From Pseudomonas fluorescens (lineage in GTDB: Bacteria; Pseudomonadota; Gammaproteobacteria; Pseudomonadales; Pseudomonadaceae): DNA of 64,000 nucleotides. This document shows positions 53,491-60,636 of this stretch, in pieces (position 1 is the first letter of the stretch; each line of letters begins with the position of its first letter). The notes under the pieces were generated by a model. That model searched no databases and was not told the DNA's origin. It saw only the letters and a program-made list of their open reading frames with translations. Where the stretch lies: the NCBI RefSeq assembly GCF_005938625.1, contig NZ_VCNJ01000029.1, forward strand, positions 124,001-188,000, read 5' to 3'. Made by a program: the position numbers and the translations under genes.

Positions 53491-55926
53491 TCAAAATTCG
53501 GGCGTGTACTTCACACTGAACATCACATTGCGTGGATCGCCAAAGTTGTTGTTGCCGTTGAGCTGGTTGTACGCGGCGGTGTAGTAGCGCTTGTCGAACA
53601 GGTTGTTGGCGTTCACCGCCAGGCCGATTTCCTTGCTCAACTGGTAGCCGAGGCGGGCGCTCCACACGGTATAACCGCCGACATCGTAGGTGTGTTCATA
53701 ACCCAGCGTATGGCTCTGGGTGGTGAAGCCTAAACCTGTGCTTACGCGTTCCCAGTCGCCGCTGAACTGGTAATCGCCCCAGACCCGCAGCATGTGTTTC
53801 GGCGTCCAGGTGCTGAAGACTTTGCCTTGGTTGTCCGGGTCATCCAGGTATTTGGTGGTGTTGTAGGTGTAGCCAGCGAACAGTTGCAGGTTGGTCAGCA
53901 CTTCGCCGCTGATCTCGGCTTCGATGCCCTGACTGCGGACTTTGCCGGCGGCGTTGGAACAATACCAGCCGTCGCAGATCATGCCCGACTTCAGATCGTT
54001 GACGGCGCGGTTCTCCTGGTCGTAGCGGAACAGCGCCAGCGAGGTGTTGACCCGGCCATCCATCAATTCGCCCTTGAGGCCGACCTCGTAGTTGCTGCCA
54101 ACCACCGGTTTCAGTGTTGCGCCGCTGGCGTCGCGGTTGGTCTGTGGCTCGAACACATCGGTGTAGCTGGCGTACACCGCCCACTCACGGCTCAAGTCGT
54201 AGACGATGCCGGCGTAGGGCGTGACCACGCCGGTTTCCGTTACGGTGCTGTCCGGCTGCGCGATCGCCGCGTTGAAGGCTCTTTGCGTCGCGTACTGATA
54301 GCTGTAGTCATACCAGCTGACGCGCGAGCCGAGCACCAGGGTCAGTGGATCGATCGGCTTGATCCGCCAACTGCCATACAAGCCTTTCTGACGAATCTCG
54401 TATTTGCTCGGGGTGGCTTGGCCGCCCGCTGTGTTGAGAATCCCTTCGTAGCTGATGTCCGGTCGATCGTGATCGATGTCGAAAATGGTATCGGTGGTGT
54501 TGTTGTTGAAGGTTCGGGCGAGTTTGTCGTCGCTGGTATATTTCGAGTAGTTACCGCCGAGCATCACTTCATGGGCCATGGACAAGGCGTCGAAGTGGCC
54601 GGTGACATTCATGTCGAGACCGAGCTTGGTCGCGTCGAAATCGGTGACGAAATCGGCGTACTGAATGCCGCTGCCGTCGGCGTTGATTCCGTCGCCACTG
54701 GTTTGCAGGCGCTGGCTTTTGCCTTTGTTGGTTTCGTCCATGCGCACCGCGCCGACCTTGAACGCCCAGTCGTCGTTGAAACGGTGTTCCAGATCGGCGT
54801 AAAGCGTGATGACGTCGATGTCCAGATGGTTCCAGCGCGCGCCGCCGTAGGTCGAGCGCGGCACGTTCAGCGGCTTGCCATCGGCGTAGCGGGGCAGGCC
54901 ACGGATCATCGGGCGGGACTCGCCATCGGAGTTGCTGATGGCCAGGCCGAGGGTGGTGTCGTCGCGCAGATCGAAGTCCATTGCGCCGTAGAGCGAGTGG
55001 GTCTTACTCCATTCGTAGTCGACGAACGATTGGCTCTGGTCTTCGTCGGCGACAAAGCGGCCGCGTACCGTGCCGCTGCTGTTCAGCGGGCCACCGGCAT
55101 CCAGTTGCAGGCCGTAGTGATCCCACGAACCGGCCTTGCCGGTGATGGTTACGGTGGGCTTGTTCTGACCGCGCTTGCGCACCAGATTGATCGCGCCACC
55201 GGGGCTGCCGGTGCCTTGCAGCAGGCCGGAGGCACCGCGCAGGATTTCCAGGCGATCGAAGAAAATCAGGTCCTGTGTGGCCCAGTTGCCCAGCGCGTAG
55301 GTGTTGCGCGGGATCGGTACGCCGTCGTACTGCCAGTCGTCGATCTGAAATCCGCGCGAGGTAATGATCATGCCTTTGCCGACGCCCTGCAGGCCGACCA
55401 GTCCGGTGGTCTTGTTGACCGCGTCTTTGAGATCGACGAGGTCCTGATCGTCCATCTGCTTGCGGGTCATCACCGTGACCGATTGCGGAATTTCCTTCAG
55501 CGTGTGCGTGCCTTTGCCGATGGTCACGGCCCGCGCGGCGTAAGAGCCCGAGCCTTCGGTGGTGGCGTCGAAGCTGCGTTCAACGATGTTGGTGGCCTCC
55601 AGTTGCAGCGCCGCACTGTTGTCGATAGCCGGTTCGACACTGAAGTTGCCTTGCCCCGTGACCCGTAGTTGCAAACCGCTGCCCGCCAAGGCTTTTTGCA
55701 GCGCTTGCTCGGCCGGCATTTGCCCGATGACCGCCGGCGCGCGTTTGCCCTGCACCAGCGCCGGCTCCAGCGAAATGATTTGCCCGCTCTGGCCGGCAAT
55801 GGCGTTGAGCGTGCTGGCCAGAGGGCCGGCCGGCAGGTTGAAGGTGAGGTCTTGCGCCAGCGCTGAAGTGGTCAGCGTTGCCAGCGCAACGGCGACGGAA
55901 AGGGTACGGGGCCACGTGTTGAACAC
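53491..55926 (-). CDS. TonB-dependent siderophore receptor with signalling (STN) domain
   Basis: 811 aa from GTG 55924-55926, chosen because AGGAG lies 6 nt upstream and a signal peptide follows directly (FNTWPRTLSVAVALATLTTSALA). The frame runs further upstream but without signal-peptide character. After the signal come an STN domain (~25-100: LTFNLPAGPLASTLNAIAGQSGQIIS...QALQKALAGSGLQL), a TonB box region, a plug (PQSVTVMTRKQMDD, ITSRGFQIDDWQYDGVPI, LEILRGASGLLQGTGSPGGAINLVRKR) and a 22-strand barrel ending in TPEF. The domain plan is that of FpvA/FecA/FoxA transducers. Binding of a ferric siderophore signals through FecR to the ECF sigma encoded just upstream. The ligand is probably a hydroxamate-type xenosiderophore; this is inferred from the subfamily only. 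Confidence 0.92.
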   Translation of the reverse strand: MFNTWPRTLSVAVALATLTTSALAQDLTFNLPAGPLASTLNAIAGQSGQIISLEPALVQGKRAPAVIGQMPAEQALQKALAGSGLQLRVTGQGNFSVEPAIDNSAALQLEATNIVERSFDATTEGSGSYAARAVTIGKGTHTLKEIPQSVTVMTRKQMDDQDLVDLKDAVNKTTGLVGLQGVGKGMIITSRGFQIDDWQYDGVPIPRNTYALGNWATQDLIFFDRLEILRGASGLLQGTGSPGGAINLVRKRGQNKPTVTITGKAGSWDHYGLQLDAGGPLNSSGTVRGRFVADEDQSQSFVDYEWSKTHSLYGAMDFDLRDDTTLGLAISNSDGESRPMIRGLPRYADGKPLNVPRSTYGGARWNHLDIDVITLYADLEHRFNDDWAFKVGAVRMDETNKGKSQRLQTSGDGINADGSGIQYADFVTDFDATKLGLDMNVTGHFDALSMAHEVMLGGNYSKYTSDDKLARTFNNNTTDTIFDIDHDRPDISYEGILNTAGGQATPSKYEIRQKGLYGSWRIKPIDPLTLVLGSRVSWYDYSYQYATQRAFNAAIAQPDSTVTETGVVTPYAGIVYDLSREWAVYASYTDVFEPQTNRDASGATLKPVVGSNYEVGLKGELMDGRVNTSLALFRYDQENRAVNDLKSGMICDGWYCSNAAGKVRSQGIEAEISGEVLTNLQLFAGYTYNTTKYLDDPDNQGKVFSTWTPKHMLRVWGDYQFSGDWERVSTGLGFTTQSHTLGYEHTYDVGGYTVWSARLGYQLSKEIGLAVNANNLFDKRYYTAAYNQLNGNNNFGDPRNVMFSVKYTPEF

Positions 55927-55982
55927 AACATTCTCCTGTTTTTGTGCAAGTGTCAGGAGATAGGTCGGATGAGAAATGAAAA

Positions 55983-56009
55983 CCGGACACAAACAAGAAT
56001 GGTTTTCAT
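55983..56009 (-). promoter_or_regulatory. Possible ECF-sigma promoter before the receptor gene
   Basis: In the 100-bp gap between fecR and the receptor gene the minus strand reads gaaaaccattcttgtttgtg then tccgg, similar to GAAAA..TGTCC-type promoters of FecI-like sigmas. Weak evidence; spacing is shorter than usual. Confidence 0.25.
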
Positions 56010-56026
56010 AAAATATTTTTTGCCCA

Positions 56027-56995
56027 TCACTTTTTACCAATCAGCGTCAGCCACGGGCTGTAGCGATCCACGCGAATCGGCAGGGTTTCGGCCAGTGCAG
56101 CGAGGGTTTTTTGCGGGTCGTCGAGCGGGAACACACCTTGTACGCGCAGGCTCCGCACTTCGGGGGCGACGCGCACGAAACCGCGACTGTATGGGCGCAA
56201 GGCATCGACCACTTTTTCCAGGGACTCATCCAGCACGTTCAATCGGCCGTCCAGCCAATCGGCGCGGCGACGCTCGTCAGCGCTGGCGAAGGCAATGTGG
56301 CGCGAGGAGAGGACAACTGACTGACCTTCCTTGACCACCTGCGTGGTGCCGTCGAACAGGCGTGCTTCGACTGAGTGTTGCAACACGACGAGGCGACTGG
56401 CGTCGGGTTCCTGAGCAACGAGGAATCGTGTACCCAACGCGCGCATTTCGCCCTCGGCGGTGCGTACGATCAGCGGGCGGTGCGGGTCGGGGGCGACATC
56501 GATGATCAACTCACCATGACGCAGAATGACCACGCGTTGCTGACCATCGAAACGCAGATCCACGGCGCTGTCAGCGTTCAGGCTCAGGCGACTGCCATCG
56601 GCCAGATTGAAGGTTTGCCGCTGGCCGCGTCCGGTATGCAGATCGGCCAGCAGCGACTCGCCGAACTGGCTTTTGCTGCCAAGCCACAGACCGCCACCGA
56701 GCAGACTGATGCCGGCGAGCACGCGCAGTGCGTCGCGGCGCGAAGCGTGTGGCTGCAAAAGCACTTGGCGAGCCTCACCGGCCTGACCGGGCAAACGTCG
56801 GTCCAGCGCGCGAACCGTGTTGAACGAGCCACTCAGACGTTCCTGCAGTTTCTCGAAAGCCTGACTGTGCGCCCGGTCCTTCGCCAGCCACGCATTGAAG
56901 CGTTCTTGCAACGCCGCATCGGGCGTGCCGGCGCGAAGTCTGACCATCCAGTCGATGGCTTGCTCGCTGACGGCATCCAGGCGCGGCTTGCTCAT
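56027..56995 (-). CDS. FecR-family anti-sigma / sigma regulator
   Basis: 322 aa from ATG 56993-56995 (MSKPRLDAVSEQAIDWMVRLRAG), which overlaps the sigma stop as ATGA; a longer frame upstream is the sigma gene read out of phase. The N-terminal cytoplasmic FecR_N/DUF4880 domain holds the conserved W-x-x-x-L-x-AGTPD and FNAWLAKDRAHSQAFEKL patterns. One membrane helix (ALRVLAGISLLGGGLWLG, ~97-114) follows, then the periplasmic FecR domain (GQRQTFNLADGSRLSLNADSAVDLRF, VRTAEGEMRALGTRFLV). It transmits the ferric-siderophore signal from the receptor STN domain to the sigma factor. Confidence 0.93.
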   Translation of the reverse strand: MSKPRLDAVSEQAIDWMVRLRAGTPDAALQERFNAWLAKDRAHSQAFEKLQERLSGSFNTVRALDRRLPGQAGEARQVLLQPHASRRDALRVLAGISLLGGGLWLGSKSQFGESLLADLHTGRGQRQTFNLADGSRLSLNADSAVDLRFDGQQRVVILRHGELIIDVAPDPHRPLIVRTAEGEMRALGTRFLVAQEPDASRLVVLQHSVEARLFDGTTQVVKEGQSVVLSSRHIAFASADERRRADWLDGRLNVLDESLEKVVDALRPYSRGFVRVAPEVRSLRVQGVFPLDDPQKTLAALAETLPIRVDRYSPWLTLIGKK

Positions 56996-57498
56996 GGCGC
57001 CACCTCGCACAGATAACACTGACGCAACGCCTGTTTCATGTAGCGGCTGACCGTACGCTCCGAAAGCCCCAGTTTCTGTGCGATTGCCACGTAGCTCAGA
57101 CCATCCAGTTGGCTGTAGAGAAAGGTGGTTTTGACGATCAATGGCAAACCGTCGATGGCGCGGTCGATGGCGACCAGCGCTTCGATCAGTTGCAGTTGTT
57201 CCTCGGGCGAGGGCGCCAGTGCTTCGGGCAGCGCCGACAAGCGTTCGAGGTAGGCCAACTCCAGCTTGCGCCGCCGGTGGCGGTCGAATATCAGCCGCCG
57301 GGCAATGGTCGACAGATAAGCACGCGGTTGCTCGATGCTGTCCGGATCGACGCGCGCCACCAGCAACTGGCAAAACGTGTCGGCAGCCGTGTCCTCTGCG
57401 TCCGCGTGATTGCGCAGATGTCGATTGATGTGCTGCAGCAGCCAACGATGGTGATCGCTGAAAAAGAATCCCAGCTTGCTGGACGGAGGAGAGTGCAC
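56992..57498 (-). CDS. ECF sigma factor, FecI type (iron starvation)
   Basis: 168 aa. Region 2 is in about 15-80 (WLLQHINRHLRNHADAEDTAADTFCQLL...QPRAYLSTIARRLIFDRHRRRKLE, the typical FecI ARxLxxDxxRR signature). Region 4 is in about 105-162 (AIDGLPLIVKTTFLYSQLDGLSYVAIAQKLGLSERTVSRYMKQAL). It should direct transcription of the downstream receptor gene when FecR is activated. It heads a sigma-fecR-receptor operon on the minus strand and is preceded by a Fur-like palindrome. Confidence 0.95.
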   Translation of the reverse strand: MHSPPSSKLGFFFSDHHRWLLQHINRHLRNHADAEDTAADTFCQLLVARVDPDSIEQPRAYLSTIARRLIFDRHRRRKLELAYLERLSALPEALAPSPEEQLQLIEALVAIDRAIDGLPLIVKTTFLYSQLDGLSYVAIAQKLGLSERTVSRYMKQALRQCYLCEVAP

Positions 57499-57520
57499 GG
57501 GTGGGCTTTCCGGATGTTAG

Positions 57521-57535
57521 TGAGAATACATCTCA
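57521..57535. promoter_or_regulatory. Candidate Fur box upstream of the ECF sigma gene
   Basis: tgaga-ataca-tctca is a perfect short palindrome 23 bp before the sigma start. It resembles the 7-1-7 Fur core TGATAATNATTATCA at about 10 of 14 positions. The location fits iron repression of a FecI-type gene. Confidence 0.5.
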
Positions 57536-57572
57536 ATAGTACTCGCGGGCAGAGCGTCAGTGCAATCGGGCC

Positions 57573-58823
57573 TCAGGATTCAGCGTTGACTACCACTGCG
57601 CCGCTTTCAGGCTGACGGCCACTGCGCAGGGTCTCTGGAACCCCGATCCCGAGCAGTACAACAGCCACTGCGGCAATCGCGGCCAAGGTCAGAAACGCCG
57701 CGCTGTAACCAGCCTCCTGCACAACGAACCCGGCGAGGCCGTTGCTCAGTGCCGCGCCGAGTCCGAAGGCCGTGGTCAATGCACCGAGGCTGATGTTGAA
57801 GTGGCCGGTGCCGTGGGTGAGGTCTTTGACCATGATCGGAAACAAGGCGCCGAACAGGCCGGCGCCGACGCCGTCGAGCATCTGCACCGCGACCAGCCAA
57901 TAAGCATCGTCCGACAGCGTATAGAGCACACCGCGCAATGGCAGGATCAGGAAACCGGCCAGCAGCAGCGGTTTGCGTCCCCACAGATCGGCTTTCGCTC
58001 CGACCAGTAATGCCGCTGGCACCATCACCAGTTGCGCCGCGACGATGCAGGCCGAGGTCAGCGGGGTGGCCATCTGCAAATTGGCTTGCGCAAGTTTTTG
58101 GCTCACCAACGGCAACATCGCTGCGTTGGCGAGGTGGAACAGCGCACAGCAAATGGCGAACAGCAACAGCGAGCGGTTACCCAGCAGCACCGACAAACCG
58201 GAAGGCTGGCGATGCCCGGCGTCGGCCGGATCCAGTCCGCGTGCCAGATCATGGTCGATGGCGGCTGGCGACACGCAAGCAATGGCGATGACGCTGGCCA
58301 GGGCCATGGCCGCCATCAGGTAGAACACCGCCACCGGGCCGAACAGATAAGCGAACACGCCGGCCAGCAGCGCGGCGCAGGCATTACCGGCATGATTGAA
58401 GGTTTCGTTGCGTCCGGTTCGGCGGGTAAACGCTCGCGGTCCGGTCATGCCCAGGGTTATCGCGCAAATCGCCGGGGCGAATATCGAAGCGGCCATCGCA
58501 CTCAGGGTTTGCGTCAACGCCACCAATGTGAAAGACGTCACGAACGGCAGCAGCAGGCAACTGCCGGTCACCAGCAGGGCCGCGATCGCAATCAGCGCAC
58601 GCTTGCGCCGGCTGTTGTCGACCCAGGCGCCGGCGGGTGTCTGGGTGATCAGCGCGGCGACCCCGGCGATGGTCATCACCAGGCCAATGCTCGCCGGTTC
58701 CCAGTGATGCACCGCCAACAGGTAGATGGCCAGATAGGGGCCGAGGCCGTCGCGCACGTCGGCGAGGAAAAAGTTCAGGCTGTCCAGTGACAGGTTGTTG
58801 CGGCGATCGAGGTCAGCGGCCAC
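57573..58823 (-). CDS. Major facilitator superfamily transporter
   Basis: 416 aa with a GTG start at 58821-58823 (no in-frame ATG nearby upstream; an ATT seven codons earlier is less likely). About twelve hydrophobic helices in two halves are visible, with the loop 2-3 motif GAWVDNSRRKRAL (variant of GxxxDRxGRK) and a matching loop in the second half, GAKADLWGRKPLLLAG. It opens with SLDSLNFFLADVRDGLGPYLAIYLL, as in a group of MFS proteins of unknown substrate. The end lies 74 bp from the sigma start on the same strand, so the MFS gene is upstream of the iron-signalling operon and could share a transcript, but a Fur-like site sits in the gap. Confidence 0.88.
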   Translation of the reverse strand: MAADLDRRNNLSLDSLNFFLADVRDGLGPYLAIYLLAVHHWEPASIGLVMTIAGVAALITQTPAGAWVDNSRRKRALIAIAALLVTGSCLLLPFVTSFTLVALTQTLSAMAASIFAPAICAITLGMTGPRAFTRRTGRNETFNHAGNACAALLAGVFAYLFGPVAVFYLMAAMALASVIAIACVSPAAIDHDLARGLDPADAGHRQPSGLSVLLGNRSLLLFAICCALFHLANAAMLPLVSQKLAQANLQMATPLTSACIVAAQLVMVPAALLVGAKADLWGRKPLLLAGFLILPLRGVLYTLSDDAYWLVAVQMLDGVGAGLFGALFPIMVKDLTHGTGHFNISLGALTTAFGLGAALSNGLAGFVVQEAGYSAAFLTLAAIAAVAVVLLGIGVPETLRSGRQPESGAVVVNAES

Positions 58824-59088
58824 GGCGGTGTCTTCAATGTTCGAGGTTTGCGGATGGATTCAACCTCAGCAAGCCTAATGACCTGCGGCCACGAATATAA
58901 GTTGCAGGCCGTCGCCGTGTCGTTGCGAAACAACGCCAAGGGGTTGAAAACGACGTTCCGTCACACGGTTGCTGCGCGTTCGACGCGCTACTTGTATCCT
59001 TGCGCCGGTCGAGGACATACGACCGCTGTTATTGCCTTGAATCAGTAACGGCCGGAACGGGAAACCGGACTTTCCATTAGGTGCTTTC
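58824..59088. other. Divergent promoter region, MFS / diguanylate cyclase
   Basis: About 265 bp between divergent genes. I see no gene, clear operator or stable hairpin. Confidence 0.5.
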
Positions 59089-60636
59089 GTGAAGCGTGAT
59101 ACCCACCTCGTCATCCTCTTGCTGCTGGTCATCGGCTGCTCTCTGGCGTCGCTGACCATCTGGAAAGTGCTGTCCTCACGCGATCGCGCGCTGGAAGAGG
59201 TCAACGTGCACGGGTTGAACCTGACCCAGGCACTCGAGACCTATTCCGAGGGCATTGTCCGGCAAAGTTCGCTGCTGCTACTCGGGCTGGTCGAACGCCT
59301 GGAAACCGAAGGCAGTGGTGCCACGCAAATCCAGCGCCTGAGTGCGCTGATCAACCGCCAGCAGCCGTTGATGCCACAAATGAGCGGGATCACCATCTAC
59401 GATCGTCAGGGCCATTGGCTTATGTCGTCGAACCGGCCGATTCCGGCGGGGGCCAACAGCAGTGATCGGGTCTACTTCATTCATCATCGTGACGACCCGA
59501 GCCGCGAACCTTTTATCGGGCCACCGATACGCAGCCGCTCCAATCAGGAGTGGGTGATCACCGTCAGCCGCCGTTTCAATGATGATCGCGGCGAGTTTGC
59601 CGGGGTCGTCGCCGTGACGCTGGGCGTGGAAAACTTTCTGCGCCTGTTCGGCAAACTCGACATCGGTCAGGAGGGCGCCATCGGCCTGTCGTACACCGAC
59701 GGTACGTTGCTGGTGCGCTACCCCTTCCGCGAGCAGGACATGGGCCGCAATTTTTCCAAGTCGCCGATCTACGCCAAGTACCTGGTCGATCAATCGGTCG
59801 GCACCGCGTCTTATACCTCCAGCCTGGATGGCGTCGAACGCCTCTACGCCTTCCGCAAAAGCGAGAAATTGCCGCTGATCACCACGGTCGCCATCGGCAA
59901 GCGTGAAGCGCTCACCGCGTGGCGAACCGAGGCGCTGCTGTCGGCGGTGGTGGTGGCGGGGCTTTTGGGGCTCACCGGTCTGATTGGCTGGTGCTTGATC
60001 CTCGATATCCGTCGCCGGACCCAGGTTGAAGGCGAACTGCGCATCGCTCAAAAGCAGTTGCTCGGCTCGAACCGACAGTTGGAGTTGTTGGCCATGAAGG
60101 ATGCACTGACCGGTCTGGCGAATCGGCGCTGCTTTGATCAGACCTTGGCTTCAGAGGCGCGGCGGGCACAGCGCGACGGCTCGTCGCTGGCCTTGCTGAT
60201 GATCGATATCGACTATTTCAAACGGTTCAATGATGCGCTCGGGCACGTTGCCGGTGACGCCTGTCTGCAAACCGTCGGTCACGTGCTGGATGAGTGTGTG
60301 CGGCGGCCGTCGGACCTGGTGGCGCGCTACGGCGGCGAAGAGTTCGCGGTGATCATGCCCGACACCGATATTGACGGTGCCGAGGTGGTGGCGCAGCTGA
60401 TAATCGAGCGCTTGCAGCACGCCAACATTGCCCACCCCACCAGTCCCGAGACCCGCGTGAGCCTGAGCATCGGCATCGCCGCCGCGCGCGGTGCGCACCT
60501 GGATCCGGTGAGCGCTCTGATCGAGTGCGCCGATCAAGCGCTGTATCAAGCGAAAACGGCAGGGCGCAACAGGTTCATGACATCCACTGCGCAACCCTCA
60601 TTCGACGTCAATGGACAGCAGGCCACTAACCCGTGA
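59089..60636 (+). CDS. Membrane-bound diguanylate cyclase with periplasmic Cache sensor
   Basis: 515 aa with a GTG start. Transmembrane helix 1 (~8-28) and helix 2 (~282-305) bracket a periplasmic double-Cache-like sensor (QPLMPQMSGITIYDRQGHWLMSS, DRVYFIHHRDDPSREPFIGPPIRSRSNQEWVITVSRRF). The cytoplasmic GGDEF domain is complete: DALTGLANRRCFD, the active site GGEEF at 415-419, and an I-site RPSD (406-409) five residues upstream, so product inhibition by c-di-GMP is expected. It makes c-di-GMP in response to an unknown extracellular ligand. Its last 39 bp overlap the end of the convergent histidine kinase gene. Confidence 0.93.
   Translation: MKRDTHLVILLLLVIGCSLASLTIWKVLSSRDRALEEVNVHGLNLTQALETYSEGIVRQSSLLLLGLVERLETEGSGATQIQRLSALINRQQPLMPQMSGITIYDRQGHWLMSSNRPIPAGANSSDRVYFIHHRDDPSREPFIGPPIRSRSNQEWVITVSRRFNDDRGEFAGVVAVTLGVENFLRLFGKLDIGQEGAIGLSYTDGTLLVRYPFREQDMGRNFSKSPIYAKYLVDQSVGTASYTSSLDGVERLYAFRKSEKLPLITTVAIGKREALTAWRTEALLSAVVVAGLLGLTGLIGWCLILDIRRRTQVEGELRIAQKQLLGSNRQLELLAMKDALTGLANRRCFDQTLASEARRAQRDGSSLALLMIDIDYFKRFNDALGHVAGDACLQTVGHVLDECVRRPSDLVARYGGEEFAVIMPDTDIDGAEVVAQLIIERLQHANIAHPTSPETRVSLSIGIAAARGAHLDPVSALIECADQALYQAKTAGRNRFMTSTAQPSFDVNGQQATNP

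Noticed and set aside
55927..56040. Longer start for the TonB receptor (849 aa).
   Set aside because: The extra residues lack signal-peptide character, and a good SD (AGGAG) precedes the GTG at 55924-55926.
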